A stretch of 64,000 bases of DNA from an uncultured Collinsella sp. (GCA_902493895.1 CABUQW010000003.1:1-64000); one strand, 5' to 3'. Counted from the first letter of the stretch, positions 14,902 to 25,696 are shown. Notes: generated by a model not told the origin, from the letters alone. Translations and numbers: made by a program.

Positions 14902-16278
14902 GTGGAAACCAAACAATACCCCGACATGGAGTGCGACGTCGTCATTGCCGGCTGCGGCGTGGCGGGCCTGTACGCGGCTCTCAACCTGCCGCCGAGCACG
15001 CGCGTGATCATGCTCTCCAAGGGCACTGTCGACGAGTGCGATTCGATGCTCGCGCAGGGTGGCATCTGCGTGCTGCCCGAAGGCTCGGACTATGATGCCT
15101 TCTTTGAGGACACCATGCACGCCGGCCACTACGAGAACCGCCGCGAGAGCGTCGACATCATGATCCGCTCGAGCCGCTCGGTCATCAACGACCTGCTGGC
15201 GATGGGCGTGGATTTTGAGCGCAAGGCCGACGGCAGCCTCAACTTTACCCGCGAGGGCGCGCACAGCCGTCCGCGCATTGCCTTCCATGCCGACATTACG
15301 GGCAAGGAGATCACGACCAAGCTGCTCCAGGCCGTTCGCAAGCTGGGTAACGTGCAGATTTTGGAGCACGTGGCCATGACCGACATCCTGACGGGCGAGC
15401 GTGACGGCGCCACGGTGTGCACCGGTGTCGTCGCCGTTCCCGTGGACGAGGACAACTCGGTTCGTCCCGCCGACGAGCTGGTAAATGCCGTCGAGGGCGC
15501 GCATGCCGGCGAGCCGTTTAAGATCCATGCCCGCCACACGCTGTGGGCAACGGGCGGCATCGGCGGCGTATACGACCATTCGACCAACTACCCGCAGCTC
15601 ACGGGCGATGCCTGCTACATCGCTCAGGAGCATGGCATTAAGATGGAGCATCTGGACTACGTGCAGATCCACCCCACGGGACTGTTCTCGCCGCAGCCGG
15701 GCCGCACCTTCTTGATCAGCGAGAGCTGCCGCGGCGAGGGCGCGATTTTGCTCAATGCCGCCGGCGAGCGCTTTACCGATGAGCTCCAGCCGCGTGACGT
15801 GGTCGCCGCCGCTATTCGCGAGCAGATGAAGCAGGACGGCACCGAGCACGAGTGGCTGAGCTTTGCACCCGTCGAGCGCGACGTGGTGACCGGGCACTTT
15901 GCCAATATCCGCGCGCGCTGCCTGGAGGACGGCCGCGACATTCTGGACGAGCCCATCCCCGTCACGCCCACGCAGCACTACTTTATGGGCGGCGTATGGG
16001 TCGACAAGGACGGCCGCACCTCGATGCCCGAGCTCTACGCCGCGGGCGAGACGGCCTGCAACGGTGTTCACGGCAAGAATCGTCTAGCTTCCAACAGCCT
16101 GCTCGAGGCGCTGGTCTGGGGTCGTCGCGCCGCGTGGTACATGCGCACCGGCAAGTCGCTGGCCGTGGAGCAGGCGGGCGATCCCGCGCTCGATGGCCGT
16201 CATCGCGCCCTGAGCGCCGACATCCTGGCAATCGATGATTTGGCCTGTGCCGCCGGCACGCAGGCCGTGGAGGAGTAG
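14902..16278 (+). CDS. nadB: L-aspartate oxidase
   Basis: NadB oxidises L-aspartate to iminoaspartate with FAD, feeding NadA. The 458-residue protein has the FAD Rossmann motif VVIAGCGVAGLYAALNL at about residues 11-27, LAQGGICV, HSRPRIAFHADITGKEI, the flavin-contact region DYVQIHPTGLFS, and GVHGKNRLASNSLLEALVWGRRA near the C-terminus. These are characteristic of the succinate dehydrogenase/fumarate reductase flavoprotein superfamily, NadB branch. I chose the GTG at 14902, which has GAGAGG seven bases upstream; the frame begins earlier inside the nadA-nadB hairpin. The end is 3 bp before nadC. Confidence 0.93.
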   Translation: METKQYPDMECDVVIAGCGVAGLYAALNLPPSTRVIMLSKGTVDECDSMLAQGGICVLPEGSDYDAFFEDTMHAGHYENRRESVDIMIRSSRSVINDLLAMGVDFERKADGSLNFTREGAHSRPRIAFHADITGKEITTKLLQAVRKLGNVQILEHVAMTDILTGERDGATVCTGVVAVPVDEDNSVRPADELVNAVEGAHAGEPFKIHARHTLWATGGIGGVYDHSTNYPQLTGDACYIAQEHGIKMEHLDYVQIHPTGLFSPQPGRTFLISESCRGEGAILLNAAGERFTDELQPRDVVAAAIREQMKQDGTEHEWLSFAPVERDVVTGHFANIRARCLEDGRDILDEPIPVTPTQHYFMGGVWVDKDGRTSMPELYAAGETACNGVHGKNRLASNSLLEALVWGRRAAWYMRTGKSLAVEQAGDPALDGRHRALSADILAIDDLACAAGTQAVEE

Positions 16279-16281
16279 ACC

Positions 16282-17142
16282 ATGAATCCCATTACCATGA
16301 AGCTCGTCGTCGATGATCTGATTCTGCAGGCTCTGCGCGAGGACATCACGTTTGAGGACGTGAGCACGGCGAGCGTGTGCCCCACGGCGCGTCCCGCTAC
16401 CGTTGAGCTCATCGCCAAGGCCGACGGCATCATCGCCGGCTTGGATGTGTTTGCCCGCACCTTTGAGCTGCTGGATCCGCAGAGCTCGGTGCTGTTTGAT
16501 GTCGTCGATGGCGACGAGGTGCACGCCGGCGACCATGTGGGTCAGGTGCGCGGCGATGCGCGCGTGCTGCTTTCAGGCGAGCGCGTGGCACTCAACTACC
16601 TGCAGCGCATGAGCGGTATCGCTACCTATACGCACCAGATGGCCGCGGCGCTCGAGGGCACCAAGACCGTGCTCGTCGATACGCGCAAGACCACGCCGGG
16701 CATGCGCGTCTTTGAGAAGGCCGCGGTCGAGATTGGCGGCGGCAGCAACCACCGTTACAACCTGTCGACGGCCGTCATGCTCAAGGACAACCACATCGAT
16801 GCCGCCGGCGGCGTGACGCGTGCAATCGAGATGGCGCGCGCCCATGCATCGTTTACTGCGACGGTCGAGATCGAGTGCGAGAACCTGGACATGGTGCGCG
16901 AGGCCGTGGAAGCCGGTGCCGACATTATCATGCTCGACAATATGACCCATGACGACATGGCGGCCGCTATCGAGCTTATCGCCGGTCGTGCCAAGACCGA
17001 GTGTTCGGGCAACGTGGACGCCGACAACATTCGCGCCCTGGCCGATCTGGGTGTCGACTATATTAGCTCGGGCGCCCTGACGCACTCTGCGCCGATTCTC
17101 GACCTCTCGCTTAAGCACCTGCGTCTGCTGGACGGTAAATAA
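16282..17142 (+). CDS. nadC: nicotinate-nucleotide pyrophosphorylase (carboxylating)
   Basis: NadC converts quinolinate and PRPP to nicotinate mononucleotide. The 286-residue protein has LALREDI-like DLILQALREDITFEDVST at the start, LNYLQRMSGIATYT, VDTRKTTPGMRVFEKAAVEIGGGSNHR (substrate-binding Arg/Lys/His), LKDNHI and VEIECENLDMVREAVEAGADIIMLDNM. All are hallmark motifs of type II phosphoribosyltransferases. It starts 3 bp after nadB, with GGAG overlapping the nadB end, and its stop overlaps the niaR start (TAATG). Confidence 0.95.
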   Translation: MNPITMKLVVDDLILQALREDITFEDVSTASVCPTARPATVELIAKADGIIAGLDVFARTFELLDPQSSVLFDVVDGDEVHAGDHVGQVRGDARVLLSGERVALNYLQRMSGIATYTHQMAAALEGTKTVLVDTRKTTPGMRVFEKAAVEIGGGSNHRYNLSTAVMLKDNHIDAAGGVTRAIEMARAHASFTATVEIECENLDMVREAVEAGADIIMLDNMTHDDMAAAIELIAGRAKTECSGNVDADNIRALADLGVDYISSGALTHSAPILDLSLKHLRLLDGK

Positions 17143-17687
17143 TGGACGCCCGCGAGCGTCGCCGTGCCATCATGGGCGTGCTCGAGCGAGCCAAGGGCCC
17201 CGTCTCCGGCAGCGCACTTGCTCGTGAGGTGGGTGTGAGCCGCCAGATTGTCGTGCAAGACATCGCCCTGCTGCGCGCCGATGGGCACGATATCGTGGCG
17301 ACCAATCGCGGCTACGTGCTGCAGGAGGCCCCCAGCAGCCCCGCTGTGCCCACGCGTCTTGTTAAGGTGCGCCACAGCGTGGAGCAGGCGGGCGACGAGC
17401 TTACGAGTATCGTCGACGCGGGCGGCGCCGTGCTCAACGTGATCGTCAACCATCGTGTGTACGGCAAGATCACGGCCGACCTGGACATCCGCAATCGTCG
17501 CGATGTTGAGCGCTATCTGCGCGATATCGAGAGCGGCAAGAGCTTTCCGCTGCTAACGGTGACGAGCGGCTATCACTTCCATCGCATTGCGGCGGAGGAC
17601 GAACAGACCCTCGACGAGATCGAGGCGATGCTCAAGGAGAAGGGCTACTTGGCGGACCTAATGCCCTACGAAGACGACCTGTCCTAG
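17142..17687 (+). CDS. niaR: NiaR-type repressor of NAD biosynthesis
   Basis: A 181-residue protein with an N-terminal HTH_11 domain (RRRAIMGVLERAKGPVSGSA, then LAREVGVSRQIVVQDIALLR, residues 5-45). A C-terminal 3H domain carries its conserved histidines (VRHSVEQAGDEL, VNHRVYGKI, SGYHFHRI). This architecture defines NiaR (YrxA), which in Bacillus and Thermotoga senses nicotinate and represses nadABC or niacin uptake. Overlap of one base with nadC puts the repressor under its own control. The palindrome at 13735-13778 is the expected binding site (inference). Confidence 0.88.
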   Translation: MDARERRRAIMGVLERAKGPVSGSALAREVGVSRQIVVQDIALLRADGHDIVATNRGYVLQEAPSSPAVPTRLVKVRHSVEQAGDELTSIVDAGGAVLNVIVNHRVYGKITADLDIRNRRDVERYLRDIESGKSFPLLTVTSGYHFHRIAAEDEQTLDEIEAMLKEKGYLADLMPYEDDLS

Positions 17688-17700
17688 TAACGACGAATGC

Positions 17701-17740
17701 AAAAGGAGGCCTCCGCGGCGATGCGGAGGCCTCCTTTTTT
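17701..17740 (+). terminator. terminator of the nadABC-niaR operon
   Basis: GGAGGCCTCCGC pairs with GCGGAGGCCTCC around GGCGAT, followed by TTTTTT. The near-symmetric A-run on the left suggests it also serves the converging ferredoxin gene. Confidence 0.9.
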
Positions 17741-17779
17741 GTGCACGGTGTACTTTTGAGTGTGCAAGTGGGGGAGTTG

Positions 17780-17965
17780 TTACTCCTCGACGATCTCGGT
17801 GATCGCGCCAGCGGGGCAAGCGTCCTGGCAAGCGCCACAGGCGACGCAGGAGTCCTCGTCAGCGACGGTAGCGACGTCCTGGAGCTCCAGAACGCCAGCG
17901 GGGCAGGAGTCGACGCAAACGCCACAAGCGATGCACTCGTCGGCATCAATTACGGGATGAGCCAT
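17780..17965 (-). CDS. 2[4Fe-4S] ferredoxin
   Basis: A 61-residue bacterial-type ferredoxin, a low-potential electron carrier. Both cluster motifs are complete: CIACGVCVDSCPAG at residues 11-24 and CVACGACQDACPAG at about 40-53. The two halves show the family's internal duplication. It starts MAHPVIDADEC with the usual one-residue processing context, and GAGAGGAAA precedes the ATG at 17965. It is an orphan gene converging on niaR. A monocistronic, highly expressed ferredoxin would suit an anaerobe. Confidence 0.93.
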   Translation of the reverse strand: MAHPVIDADECIACGVCVDSCPAGVLELQDVATVADEDSCVACGACQDACPAGAITEIVEE

Positions 17966-18184
17966 GGTAGTTTCCTCTCTGTTGACCGACGCTACAGGCG
18001 ATGCGCGCCGGTTTGATTCGGGCAAAAACATACCACGGGAGCGACCGTTTGCAATACCCTCTGGCCGGCATCTTCATACCGTTCGCCGAGTATGCCAAGG
18101 TTTACTAAAAAACGTGCAGGTGGGGCCGTTAAGCTGCGTAAATGTTAGCTAAAGGTGACTTGAAATATTGAGCTATTGAGCACG

Positions 18185-18370
18185 CCTGCGGAAAGGGCAT
18201 CCCGTTATTTGGCCGAAAACCGGGTTGCAGTTTCCGGTTGGGCCGTCCGGCGGAAACTGCGATCCGGTATCAGCTCTCAAAACGGGATACGGTTTCCGGT
18301 TGAGCCTTCAGACGGAAACCGCGGCCCGGAATCCACGCTCAAAACGGGACGAGCTTTCCGCAAGGCAGTC
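18185..18370. repeat. structured repeat family 2, locus 2
   Basis: Three units of about 60 bp include GGTTGCAGTTTCCG with CGGAAACTGCGATCC, and ATACGGTTTCCG with CGGAAACCGCGGCCC. Compared with 5226-5405 the stem sequences differ but remain complementary. It lies in the 657-bp gap between the ferredoxin gene and dnaK. Elsewhere the gap holds only the dnaK promoter region, and I see no gene. Confidence 0.6.
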
Positions 18371-18488
18371 CCAGGCGCCCTCGGACCCAAACCTCAGCCA
18401 TCTCTACATAGATCTCGATAGATTTGCCTAGAACTCAAACAGCGCATCTACCTGCGCATTTAAGAACCTAAACTCTCAGCAATAAGAA

Positions 18489-18521
18489 ATCTTATATGAA
18501 TTGACTTAGATTTTGTATATT
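18489..18521 (+). promoter_or_regulatory. dnaK promoter/HspR operator candidate
   Basis: AAATCTTATAT, 5 bp, then GACTTAGATTT is repeated with the same spacing upstream of clpB (27725-27751). The outer AAATCT/AGATTT are inverted repeats. It lies about 100 bp before dnaK. Because dnaK and clpB share it and hspR sits in this operon, it is the best candidate HspR site, though it differs from the classical HAIR consensus. Confidence 0.6.
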
Positions 18522-18622
18522 CCGGCCCATAAGGGGATACACTACATCCTGAAAGACAAGCCGAAACACCGCTCGGCAGACCGCCGAGTCGGTGCAAACG
18601 CACAAGAGAGAGGGAATTTCTA

Positions 18623-20515
<1,893 letters not shown>

Positions 20516-20517
20516 TC

Positions 20518-21360
20518 ATGTCCGCCCGTAAAGCTCGCACGGAGGCGGCTGCCGTTGGTACCGCCCCCGTTGACTCTGAGGAGAAGGACGTGAAGATTCC
20601 CGTAGAGGCCGTCGACGATACCGAGGCCAACGAGGCCCCGGCCGCCGAGGCTGCCGAGAACCAGGTAGAGGATTCCAACAAGGAGGCGACGATGACCGAG
20701 GACGAGATGGTGGAAGCCGCTATCCGCGCTGGTGAGGAAGCCGCCGACAACGACTTTAAGCTCAAGTTCGAGCAGGCCCAAAAGGAGCTTGCCGACGTGC
20801 GTAACGAGCTCGATGCTGCGGCAGAGGCTCAGAAGGCCGCCGAGGATAAGGCAAAGGACGCCACGGAGCGTACCGCCCGTCTGCAGGCCGACTGGGAGAA
20901 CTTCCGTCGCCGCACCGCCAATGAGCGTATCGCTGAGCGCGAGCGCGCGACCGAGAAGCTCGTCACTGCGCTGCTGCCGGTGGTCGACGATATCGAGCGT
21001 GCGATCGACCATGCCCGCAGCCAGGAGCTTGCCGACGACTTTAAGCAGTTCGTCGACGGCGTCGACGCGGTGCATGCCAAGCTGCTCGATGTGTTTGCGC
21101 ACGAGGGCGTTGAGCCCATCGACCCCAAGGGCGAGGCGTTCGATCCGCTCGAGCACCAGGCTGTGGGTCGCGTCGAGGACGCATCGCAGTATGACGAGAC
21201 CGTCAACGACGTGTACCAGAAGGGCTACCGCATGGCGGATCGCATCCTGCGTTCCGCGATGGTGACGGTGACCTACGGCGGCGAGAAGCGCCCCGCACCG
21301 GAGCCCGAAGCGGCGCCCGAGGATGCTGCGGCCGATACGGCCGAGAGCACCGAGGAGTAA
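20518..21360 (+). CDS. grpE: nucleotide exchange factor GrpE
   Basis: GrpE releases ADP from DnaK. The conserved core is at about residues 120-260: RLQADWENFRRRTANER, LLPVVDDIERAIDHA and the beta-wing FDPLEHQAVGRVEDASQYDETVNDVYQKGYRMADRILR. At 280 residues it is longer than E. coli GrpE because of an acidic, Ala/Glu-rich N-terminal extension of about 75 residues and an acidic tail. The start lies 2 bp after the dnaK stop, consistent with coupling. Confidence 0.95.
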   Translation: MSARKARTEAAAVGTAPVDSEEKDVKIPVEAVDDTEANEAPAAEAAENQVEDSNKEATMTEDEMVEAAIRAGEEAADNDFKLKFEQAQKELADVRNELDAAAEAQKAAEDKAKDATERTARLQADWENFRRRTANERIAERERATEKLVTALLPVVDDIERAIDHARSQELADDFKQFVDGVDAVHAKLLDVFAHEGVEPIDPKGEAFDPLEHQAVGRVEDASQYDETVNDVYQKGYRMADRILRSAMVTVTYGGEKRPAPEPEAAPEDAAADTAESTEE

Positions 21361-21365
21361 TTGAG

Positions 21366-21397
21366 AAGGGCCCCGGGGCAACACCCGGGGCCCTTTC
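21366..21397 (+). terminator. GC-rich hairpin between grpE and dnaJ
   Basis: AGGGCCCCGGG pairs with CCCGGGGCCCT, followed by TTTCTGG. With only three T residues it may terminate partially, reducing dnaJ-hspR relative to dnaK-grpE. Confidence 0.6.
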
Positions 21398-21467
21398 TGG
21401 CCTAGTGCCATATGAAAGCATGAGCCGCCGCCCGCTGGGCGGCGGATGAAACAGGAGAGGAGCTACG

Positions 21468-22433
21468 ATGGCTGCAGGCAAAACCTTCTATGACATCCTG
21501 GGCGTATCCAAGAGCGCCTCCGACAAAGAGATCAAGAGTGCGTTTCGCAAGCTCGCGCAAAAATATCACCCCGATGCCGGCGGCGACGAGGCCAAGTTCA
21601 AGGAGATCAGCGAGGCCTACGAGACGCTTTCGGACGAGAAGAAGCGCAAAGAGTACGACCAGATGCTCATGTTTGGCGGCATGCCGGGCGCAGGCGGCGC
21701 GTATGGCGGCGGCTACGGTGCCGGCGCGGGTGCCAGCGGCTGGGGCGACATCTTCGACAGCATCTTTAGCGGCAACGGCGCCTGGGGCAGCGATTGGGGC
21801 TCGGGCTTTGCCGGGGCTGCGGGCGCTGCCGGTGCCGGCGCGGGCCGCAGCCGCGCTCGCAAGGGCGGCGACCTGTCGCTGACCGTCGATGTGACGGCCG
21901 AGGACGCGTTTCGCGGCGTGACGCACAAGGTCACCTATCGCATTCCCTCGACAGGCGAGCAGCAGACCATTACGGTCTCGGTGCCCGCGGGCGCGGTCGA
22001 CGGCGGCAAGCTACGCTACAAACGTCGCGGCGAGTATGGCGTTGCGGGTGGCGAGCGCGGCGACCTGGTCGTGACCACGCATGTGGAAGAGCACCCGCTG
22101 TTTAAGCGCAAAGGCGCCGACGTGACCATGGAGGTACCGGTCTCGGTCTACGAGGCGGCGCTCGGCTGCACGGTGGACGTGCCCACGCCCGGCGGCGCGA
22201 CGGTCCGTTTGAAAGTGCCCGCGGGTACCCAGACGGGCAAGAAGTTCCGCTTTAAGGAGATGGGAGCGCCCGACGTTAAGCACCGTGGCCGTACGGGCGC
22301 GCTGCTCGTCGAGATCAAGGTGCAGGTCCCCACGAACCTGTCCGATAACGAGCGCGATGCCATGACCAAGCTGCGCGAGGCCGACACGCGCGATTATCGC
22401 GAGAAGGTCAACCGTTACAAAGCGACGTACTAG
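21468..22433 (+). CDS. dnaJ: J-domain co-chaperone, type II (no zinc finger)
   Basis: It delivers substrate to DnaK and stimulates its ATPase. The J domain (residues 5-70) has the HPD motif in KYHPDAGGDEAKFKEISEAYETL. A Gly/Ala-rich linker (70-135) follows, then two C-terminal beta domains (GDLSLTVDVTAEDAFRGVTH, VPTPGGATVRLKVPAGTQTGKKFRFKEMGAP). The four CxxCxGxG zinc motifs of classical DnaJ are absent, so this is CbpA/DnaJ2-like, as in many actinobacterial dnaK operons. AGGAGAGGAG precedes the ATG. Confidence 0.92.
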   Translation: MAAGKTFYDILGVSKSASDKEIKSAFRKLAQKYHPDAGGDEAKFKEISEAYETLSDEKKRKEYDQMLMFGGMPGAGGAYGGGYGAGAGASGWGDIFDSIFSGNGAWGSDWGSGFAGAAGAAGAGAGRSRARKGGDLSLTVDVTAEDAFRGVTHKVTYRIPSTGEQQTITVSVPAGAVDGGKLRYKRRGEYGVAGGERGDLVVTTHVEEHPLFKRKGADVTMEVPVSVYEAALGCTVDVPTPGGATVRLKVPAGTQTGKKFRFKEMGAPDVKHRGRTGALLVEIKVQVPTNLSDNERDAMTKLREADTRDYREKVNRYKATY

Positions 22434-22505
22434 GGCGGTCGTGGCGCACACCCGCGCCCGCGGGCTTATGATGGACGATAACGAGACGGAAAGGGGTCAG
22501 GTAGC

Positions 22506-22922
22506 ATGGCCGAGGACAATAGGAACAAACCGCTGTACATGATCAGCGTGGCGGCCGAGCTGACCGGCATGCATCCGCAGACTCTGCGCGTCTACGAGTC
22601 CAAAGGCTTGGTGAATCCCCAGCGCTCGGGCGGCAACACGCGCCTGTACTCGCGTGCCGATATCGAGCGCTTGGAGCTCATCAACCAACTGACCGACGAG
22701 GGCATCAATCTTGCCGGCGTGGTGCGCATCCTCGATATGAAGGAGCGTGCCGAGGAGCGCGAGCACGAGAACGAAAAGCTCCGTGCTCGCGTGCGCCAGC
22801 TCGAGGACGAGCTGCACGAGTACAAGATGCAGAAGAAGATCACCGCCCTGGCCCCGCGCGACGGCTCAGTTAACCCCGAGCAAGTCATGCGCAAGCTGCT
22901 GGGCGCCGGCGGGGATCTCTAG
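22506..22922 (+). CDS. hspR: HspR-type MerR-family heat-shock repressor
   Basis: A 138-residue MerR-family protein. The N-terminal winged helix is LYMISVAAELTGMHPQTLRV, then YESKGLVNPQRSGGNTRLYS (residues 12-52), the typical HspR signature with GMHPQTLR. A helical region (60-110) forms the dimerisation coiled coil. In actinobacteria HspR, often with DnaK as co-repressor, blocks dnaK and clpB transcription at normal temperature. Position as last gene of the dnaK operon is as in Streptomyces. The shared motif at 18489 and 27725 is the candidate operator. Confidence 0.92.
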   Translation: MAEDNRNKPLYMISVAAELTGMHPQTLRVYESKGLVNPQRSGGNTRLYSRADIERLELINQLTDEGINLAGVVRILDMKERAEEREHENEKLRARVRQLEDELHEYKMQKKITALAPRDGSVNPEQVMRKLLGAGGDL

Positions 22923-23094
22923 GTTACGCCGTTCTGCCGAACGGCGTAACGGCTCGACGCTGCGCGACGTCCAGAGCGACAATTTGTCATTCAAAAGGCG
23001 AGGCATGACCAGAAGGTCTATGCCTTGCCTTTTTCATGCCAACTTGTTCGCTCTGGACGTCGCTCGCTGTCCGTCCTCTACCTGCGGCGTTGCC
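22923..23094. repeat. structured repeat family 1, copy C
   Basis: It starts directly after the hspR stop. First stem GTTACGCCGTTC pairs with GAACGGCGTAAC (loop TGCC), then GGCTCGACGCTGCGCG. Long stem GCGACGTCCAGAGCGACAA pairs with TTGTTCGCTCTGGACGTCGC, enclosing AGGCAT-GACC-AGAA-GGTC-TATGCCT. The tail CTCGCTGTCCGTCCTCTACC plus TGCGGCGTTGCC is identical to copy B. All variable stems differ from copy B yet remain paired. Confidence 0.8.
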
Positions 23095-23111
23095 GGAGTA
23101 GGGTAGTTTGG

Positions 23112-23160
23112 CACTTGGGGACGTTCCTTTTGTGTCGGCACTTTGGGACACTCCTTGTCC
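23112..23160. repeat. tandem GGGGAC repeat elements after copy C
   Basis: CACTTGGGGACGTTCCTTTT is followed by GTCGGCACTTTGGGACACTCC. It is the same arrangement as at 5120-5180, in the same position behind structured repeat family 1. Confidence 0.6.
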
Positions 23161-23306
23161 AGAGAGTGATGCAAGGGGCTCGTCCTTTGCTTTACCGAGA
23201 TAAAGTGAACGTGTAGATTCGCAACCCACTCGCAACCGTTCTATGGCACGATATTGAACGAATGTATGCTATGCGCCCAAATCTTTTGGGCAGAGTGGGA
23301 GACAGT

Positions 23307-25607
23307 ATGGTCAAGCTGTACGAGGACGGCATCTACCTGCGTAACGGCAGCGAGGTTGTGCCTGTGGCCGAGGCTGCCGAGCGCGGTATTACGCAGACGC
23401 CCGAGGATGCCAAGCGCGGCACCATCGCGTATTCGATCCTTCAAGCACACAATACGTCCGGCGACCCCGAGGCGCTCAAGATTCGCTTCGACGCCATGGC
23501 GAGCCACGACATCACCTTTGTCGGCATTATCCAGACGGCGCGCGCCTCGGGCATGGAGCAGTTCCCGCTGCCTTACGTGCTTACCAACTGCCATAACTCG
23601 CTGTGCGCCGTGGGCGGCACCATCAACGAGGACGACCACGTCTTTGGCCTCTCGGCTGCCAAGAAGTACGGCGGCATCTTCGTTCCGCCGCACATCGCCG
23701 TCATCCACTCCTTTATGCGTGAGAACTTCGCGGGCTGCGGCAAGATGATTCTGGGCTCCGACTCGCACACCCGCTACGGCGCCCTGGGTACCATGGCCGT
23801 GGGCGAGGGCGGCGGCGAGCTGGCAAAGCAGCTGCTGCGCGACACCTACGACGTTGCCTATCCCGGCGTCGTGGCCATCTACCTCACGGGTGCCCCGCGC
23901 CCCGGCGTCGGCCCGCACGATGTGGCGCTTGCCATCATCCGTGCTGTCTTTGCCAAGGGCTACGTTAAGAACAAGGTCATGGAGTTTGTGGGCCCCGGCA
24001 TCGCGAGCATGACGACCGACTACCGCAACGGCGTCGATGTCATGACCACCGAGACCACCTGCCTCTCCTCCATTTGGGCTACCGACGAGGACACGCACGC
24101 GTTTTTGACCATGCACGGTCGCGGCGAGGACTACCGCGAGCTCAAGCCCGCCGATGTTGCCTACTACGACGGCTGCGTCGAGGTCGATCTGTCGAGCATC
24201 AAGCCCATGATCGCGTTGCCGTTCCATCCTTCTAACGGCTTTGAGATCGACGAGCTCAACGAGAACCTCGAGGACATCCTGCATGAGGTGGAGCTCGAGG
24301 CCGCCAAGATCGGCGAGGGCAAGACGCACTTTAGCCTGCTCGACAAGATCGTCGACGGCAAGCTGCACGTGCAGCAGGGCGTTATCGCCGGCTGCTCGGG
24401 CGGCAACTACGACTCCGTGGTCCAGGCTGCTCGCGTGCTCAAGGGCGCTAACACCGGCTGCGGCGAGTTCTCGCTGTCGGTCTATCCCACGAGCCAGCCC
24501 GTGGCACTCGAGCTTACACGCCGCGGCTACATCTACGACCTTATGGAGGCCGGCGCGATTGTGCGCACGGCATTCTGCGGCCCGTGCTTCGGCGCCGGCG
24601 ACACGCCTGCCAACAACGGCCTTTCGATCCGCCACACCACGCGCAACTTCCCCAATCGCGAGGGCTCCAAGCCGGGCAACGGTCAGCTGAGCGCCGTGGC
24701 CCTGATGGACGCCCGCTCCATTGCGGCGACGGCTGCCAACGGCGGCGTCCTGACGCCGGCGACCGACCTGCCCGAGGAGACTTGGGACGAGGCCTGCGAG
24801 TACACCTTTGACGACGCGCCGTACAAGAAGCGCGTGTACTGGGGCTTTGGCAAGGCTGAGCCGGCCGACGAGCTGGTCGAGGGCCCCAACATCAAGCCGT
24901 GGCCCGCGATGGAGCCTCTCGGCGACGACATCCTGCTCAAGGTGTGCTCCAAGATCATGGACCCGGTCACTACGACCGACGAGCTCATTCCCTCGGGCGA
25001 GACGAGCTCCTTCCGCTCCAACCCGCTGGGTCTGGCCGAGTTTACGCTCAGCCGTCGCGACCCTGCCTACGTGGGCCGCTCCAAGGAGGTCGACGCGGTG
25101 GAAAAGCGCCGCATTGCCGGCGAGGCAGCGGGCGACCTGGTGGCACTCGATGCCGAGCTTGCCAGCGTGTTTGAGGCGCTGACCGGCGCGGGTGTCGCGG
25201 CCGATGCCAAGGCGACTGAGTACGGCTCCATGCTCTATGCCAAGAAGCCCGGTGACGGTTCTGCCCGCGAGCAGGCCGCGAGCTGCCAGCGCGTAATTGG
25301 CGGCCTGGCCAACATCGTCCACGAGTACGCCACCAAGCGCTATCGCTCCAACGTGATGAACTGGGGCATGGTGCCCTTCCAGATGGAGGCCGAGCCCAGC
25401 TTTGAGGTGGGCGACTACGTCTTTGTGCCGGGTATCCGCGCCGCGCTCGACGGCGACCTGAAGGACATCGCCGCTTACGTGGTTCGCGCCGATGGTGCGG
25501 TCGAGCAGATTGAGCTCTACATTGCCGATATGACGGCAGAGGAGCGTGCCATCGTCAAGGCCGGCTGCCTGATCAACTACAACAAGTTCAAGGCCGCTGC
25601 CGAGTAA
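23307..25607 (+). CDS. aconitase-superfamily hydratase (YbhJ-like)
   Basis: A 766-residue protein of the aconitase superfamily, which isomerises hydroxy-acids through dehydration at a 4Fe-4S cluster. Cluster cysteines are visible as GCSGGNYDS (residue about 369) and CGPCFGAGDTPANNG (about 424-427). Also present are LGSDSHTRYGALGTMAVGEGG, MTTDYRNGVDVMTTETTCLSS and a C-terminal swivel domain. Overall length and divergence suit the YbhJ-type putative hydratase better than housekeeping AcnA or AcnB, so the substrate is uncertain. I chose the ATG at 23307 (GGGAGACAGT before it) over one at 23262. It is monocistronic. Confidence 0.8.
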   Translation: MVKLYEDGIYLRNGSEVVPVAEAAERGITQTPEDAKRGTIAYSILQAHNTSGDPEALKIRFDAMASHDITFVGIIQTARASGMEQFPLPYVLTNCHNSLCAVGGTINEDDHVFGLSAAKKYGGIFVPPHIAVIHSFMRENFAGCGKMILGSDSHTRYGALGTMAVGEGGGELAKQLLRDTYDVAYPGVVAIYLTGAPRPGVGPHDVALAIIRAVFAKGYVKNKVMEFVGPGIASMTTDYRNGVDVMTTETTCLSSIWATDEDTHAFLTMHGRGEDYRELKPADVAYYDGCVEVDLSSIKPMIALPFHPSNGFEIDELNENLEDILHEVELEAAKIGEGKTHFSLLDKIVDGKLHVQQGVIAGCSGGNYDSVVQAARVLKGANTGCGEFSLSVYPTSQPVALELTRRGYIYDLMEAGAIVRTAFCGPCFGAGDTPANNGLSIRHTTRNFPNREGSKPGNGQLSAVALMDARSIAATAANGGVLTPATDLPEETWDEACEYTFDDAPYKKRVYWGFGKAEPADELVEGPNIKPWPAMEPLGDDILLKVCSKIMDPVTTTDELIPSGETSSFRSNPLGLAEFTLSRRDPAYVGRSKEVDAVEKRRIAGEAAGDLVALDAELASVFEALTGAGVAADAKATEYGSMLYAKKPGDGSAREQAASCQRVIGGLANIVHEYATKRYRSNVMNWGMVPFQMEAEPSFEVGDYVFVPGIRAALDGDLKDIAAYVVRADGAVEQIELYIADMTAEERAIVKAGCLINYNKFKAAAE

Positions 25608-25622
25608 CGCACTTAATTGTCC

Positions 25623-25696
25623 GCCCGGGGCTTACCCTTTCCCGCCCGCTCACGCGCTTCGCGAGGGTCGCGTTCGGGAAAGGGTAAGCCCCGGGC
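25623..25696. repeat. large perfect inverted repeat after the hydratase
   Basis: 22-bp arms (25623-25644 and 25675-25696) pair perfectly around a 30-base loop that itself contains GCGCTTCGCGAG. The arms include GGGGCTTACCCTTTCCC. It begins 16 bp after the hydratase stop. No T-tract follows, so it is more likely a repeat element or RNA stabiliser than a terminator. Confidence 0.65.

Noticed and set aside
23241..25322. 693-codon minus-strand frame opposite the aconitase-like gene
   Set aside because: Same shadow effect; the plus-strand frame has all Fe-S cysteines and a ribosome site.
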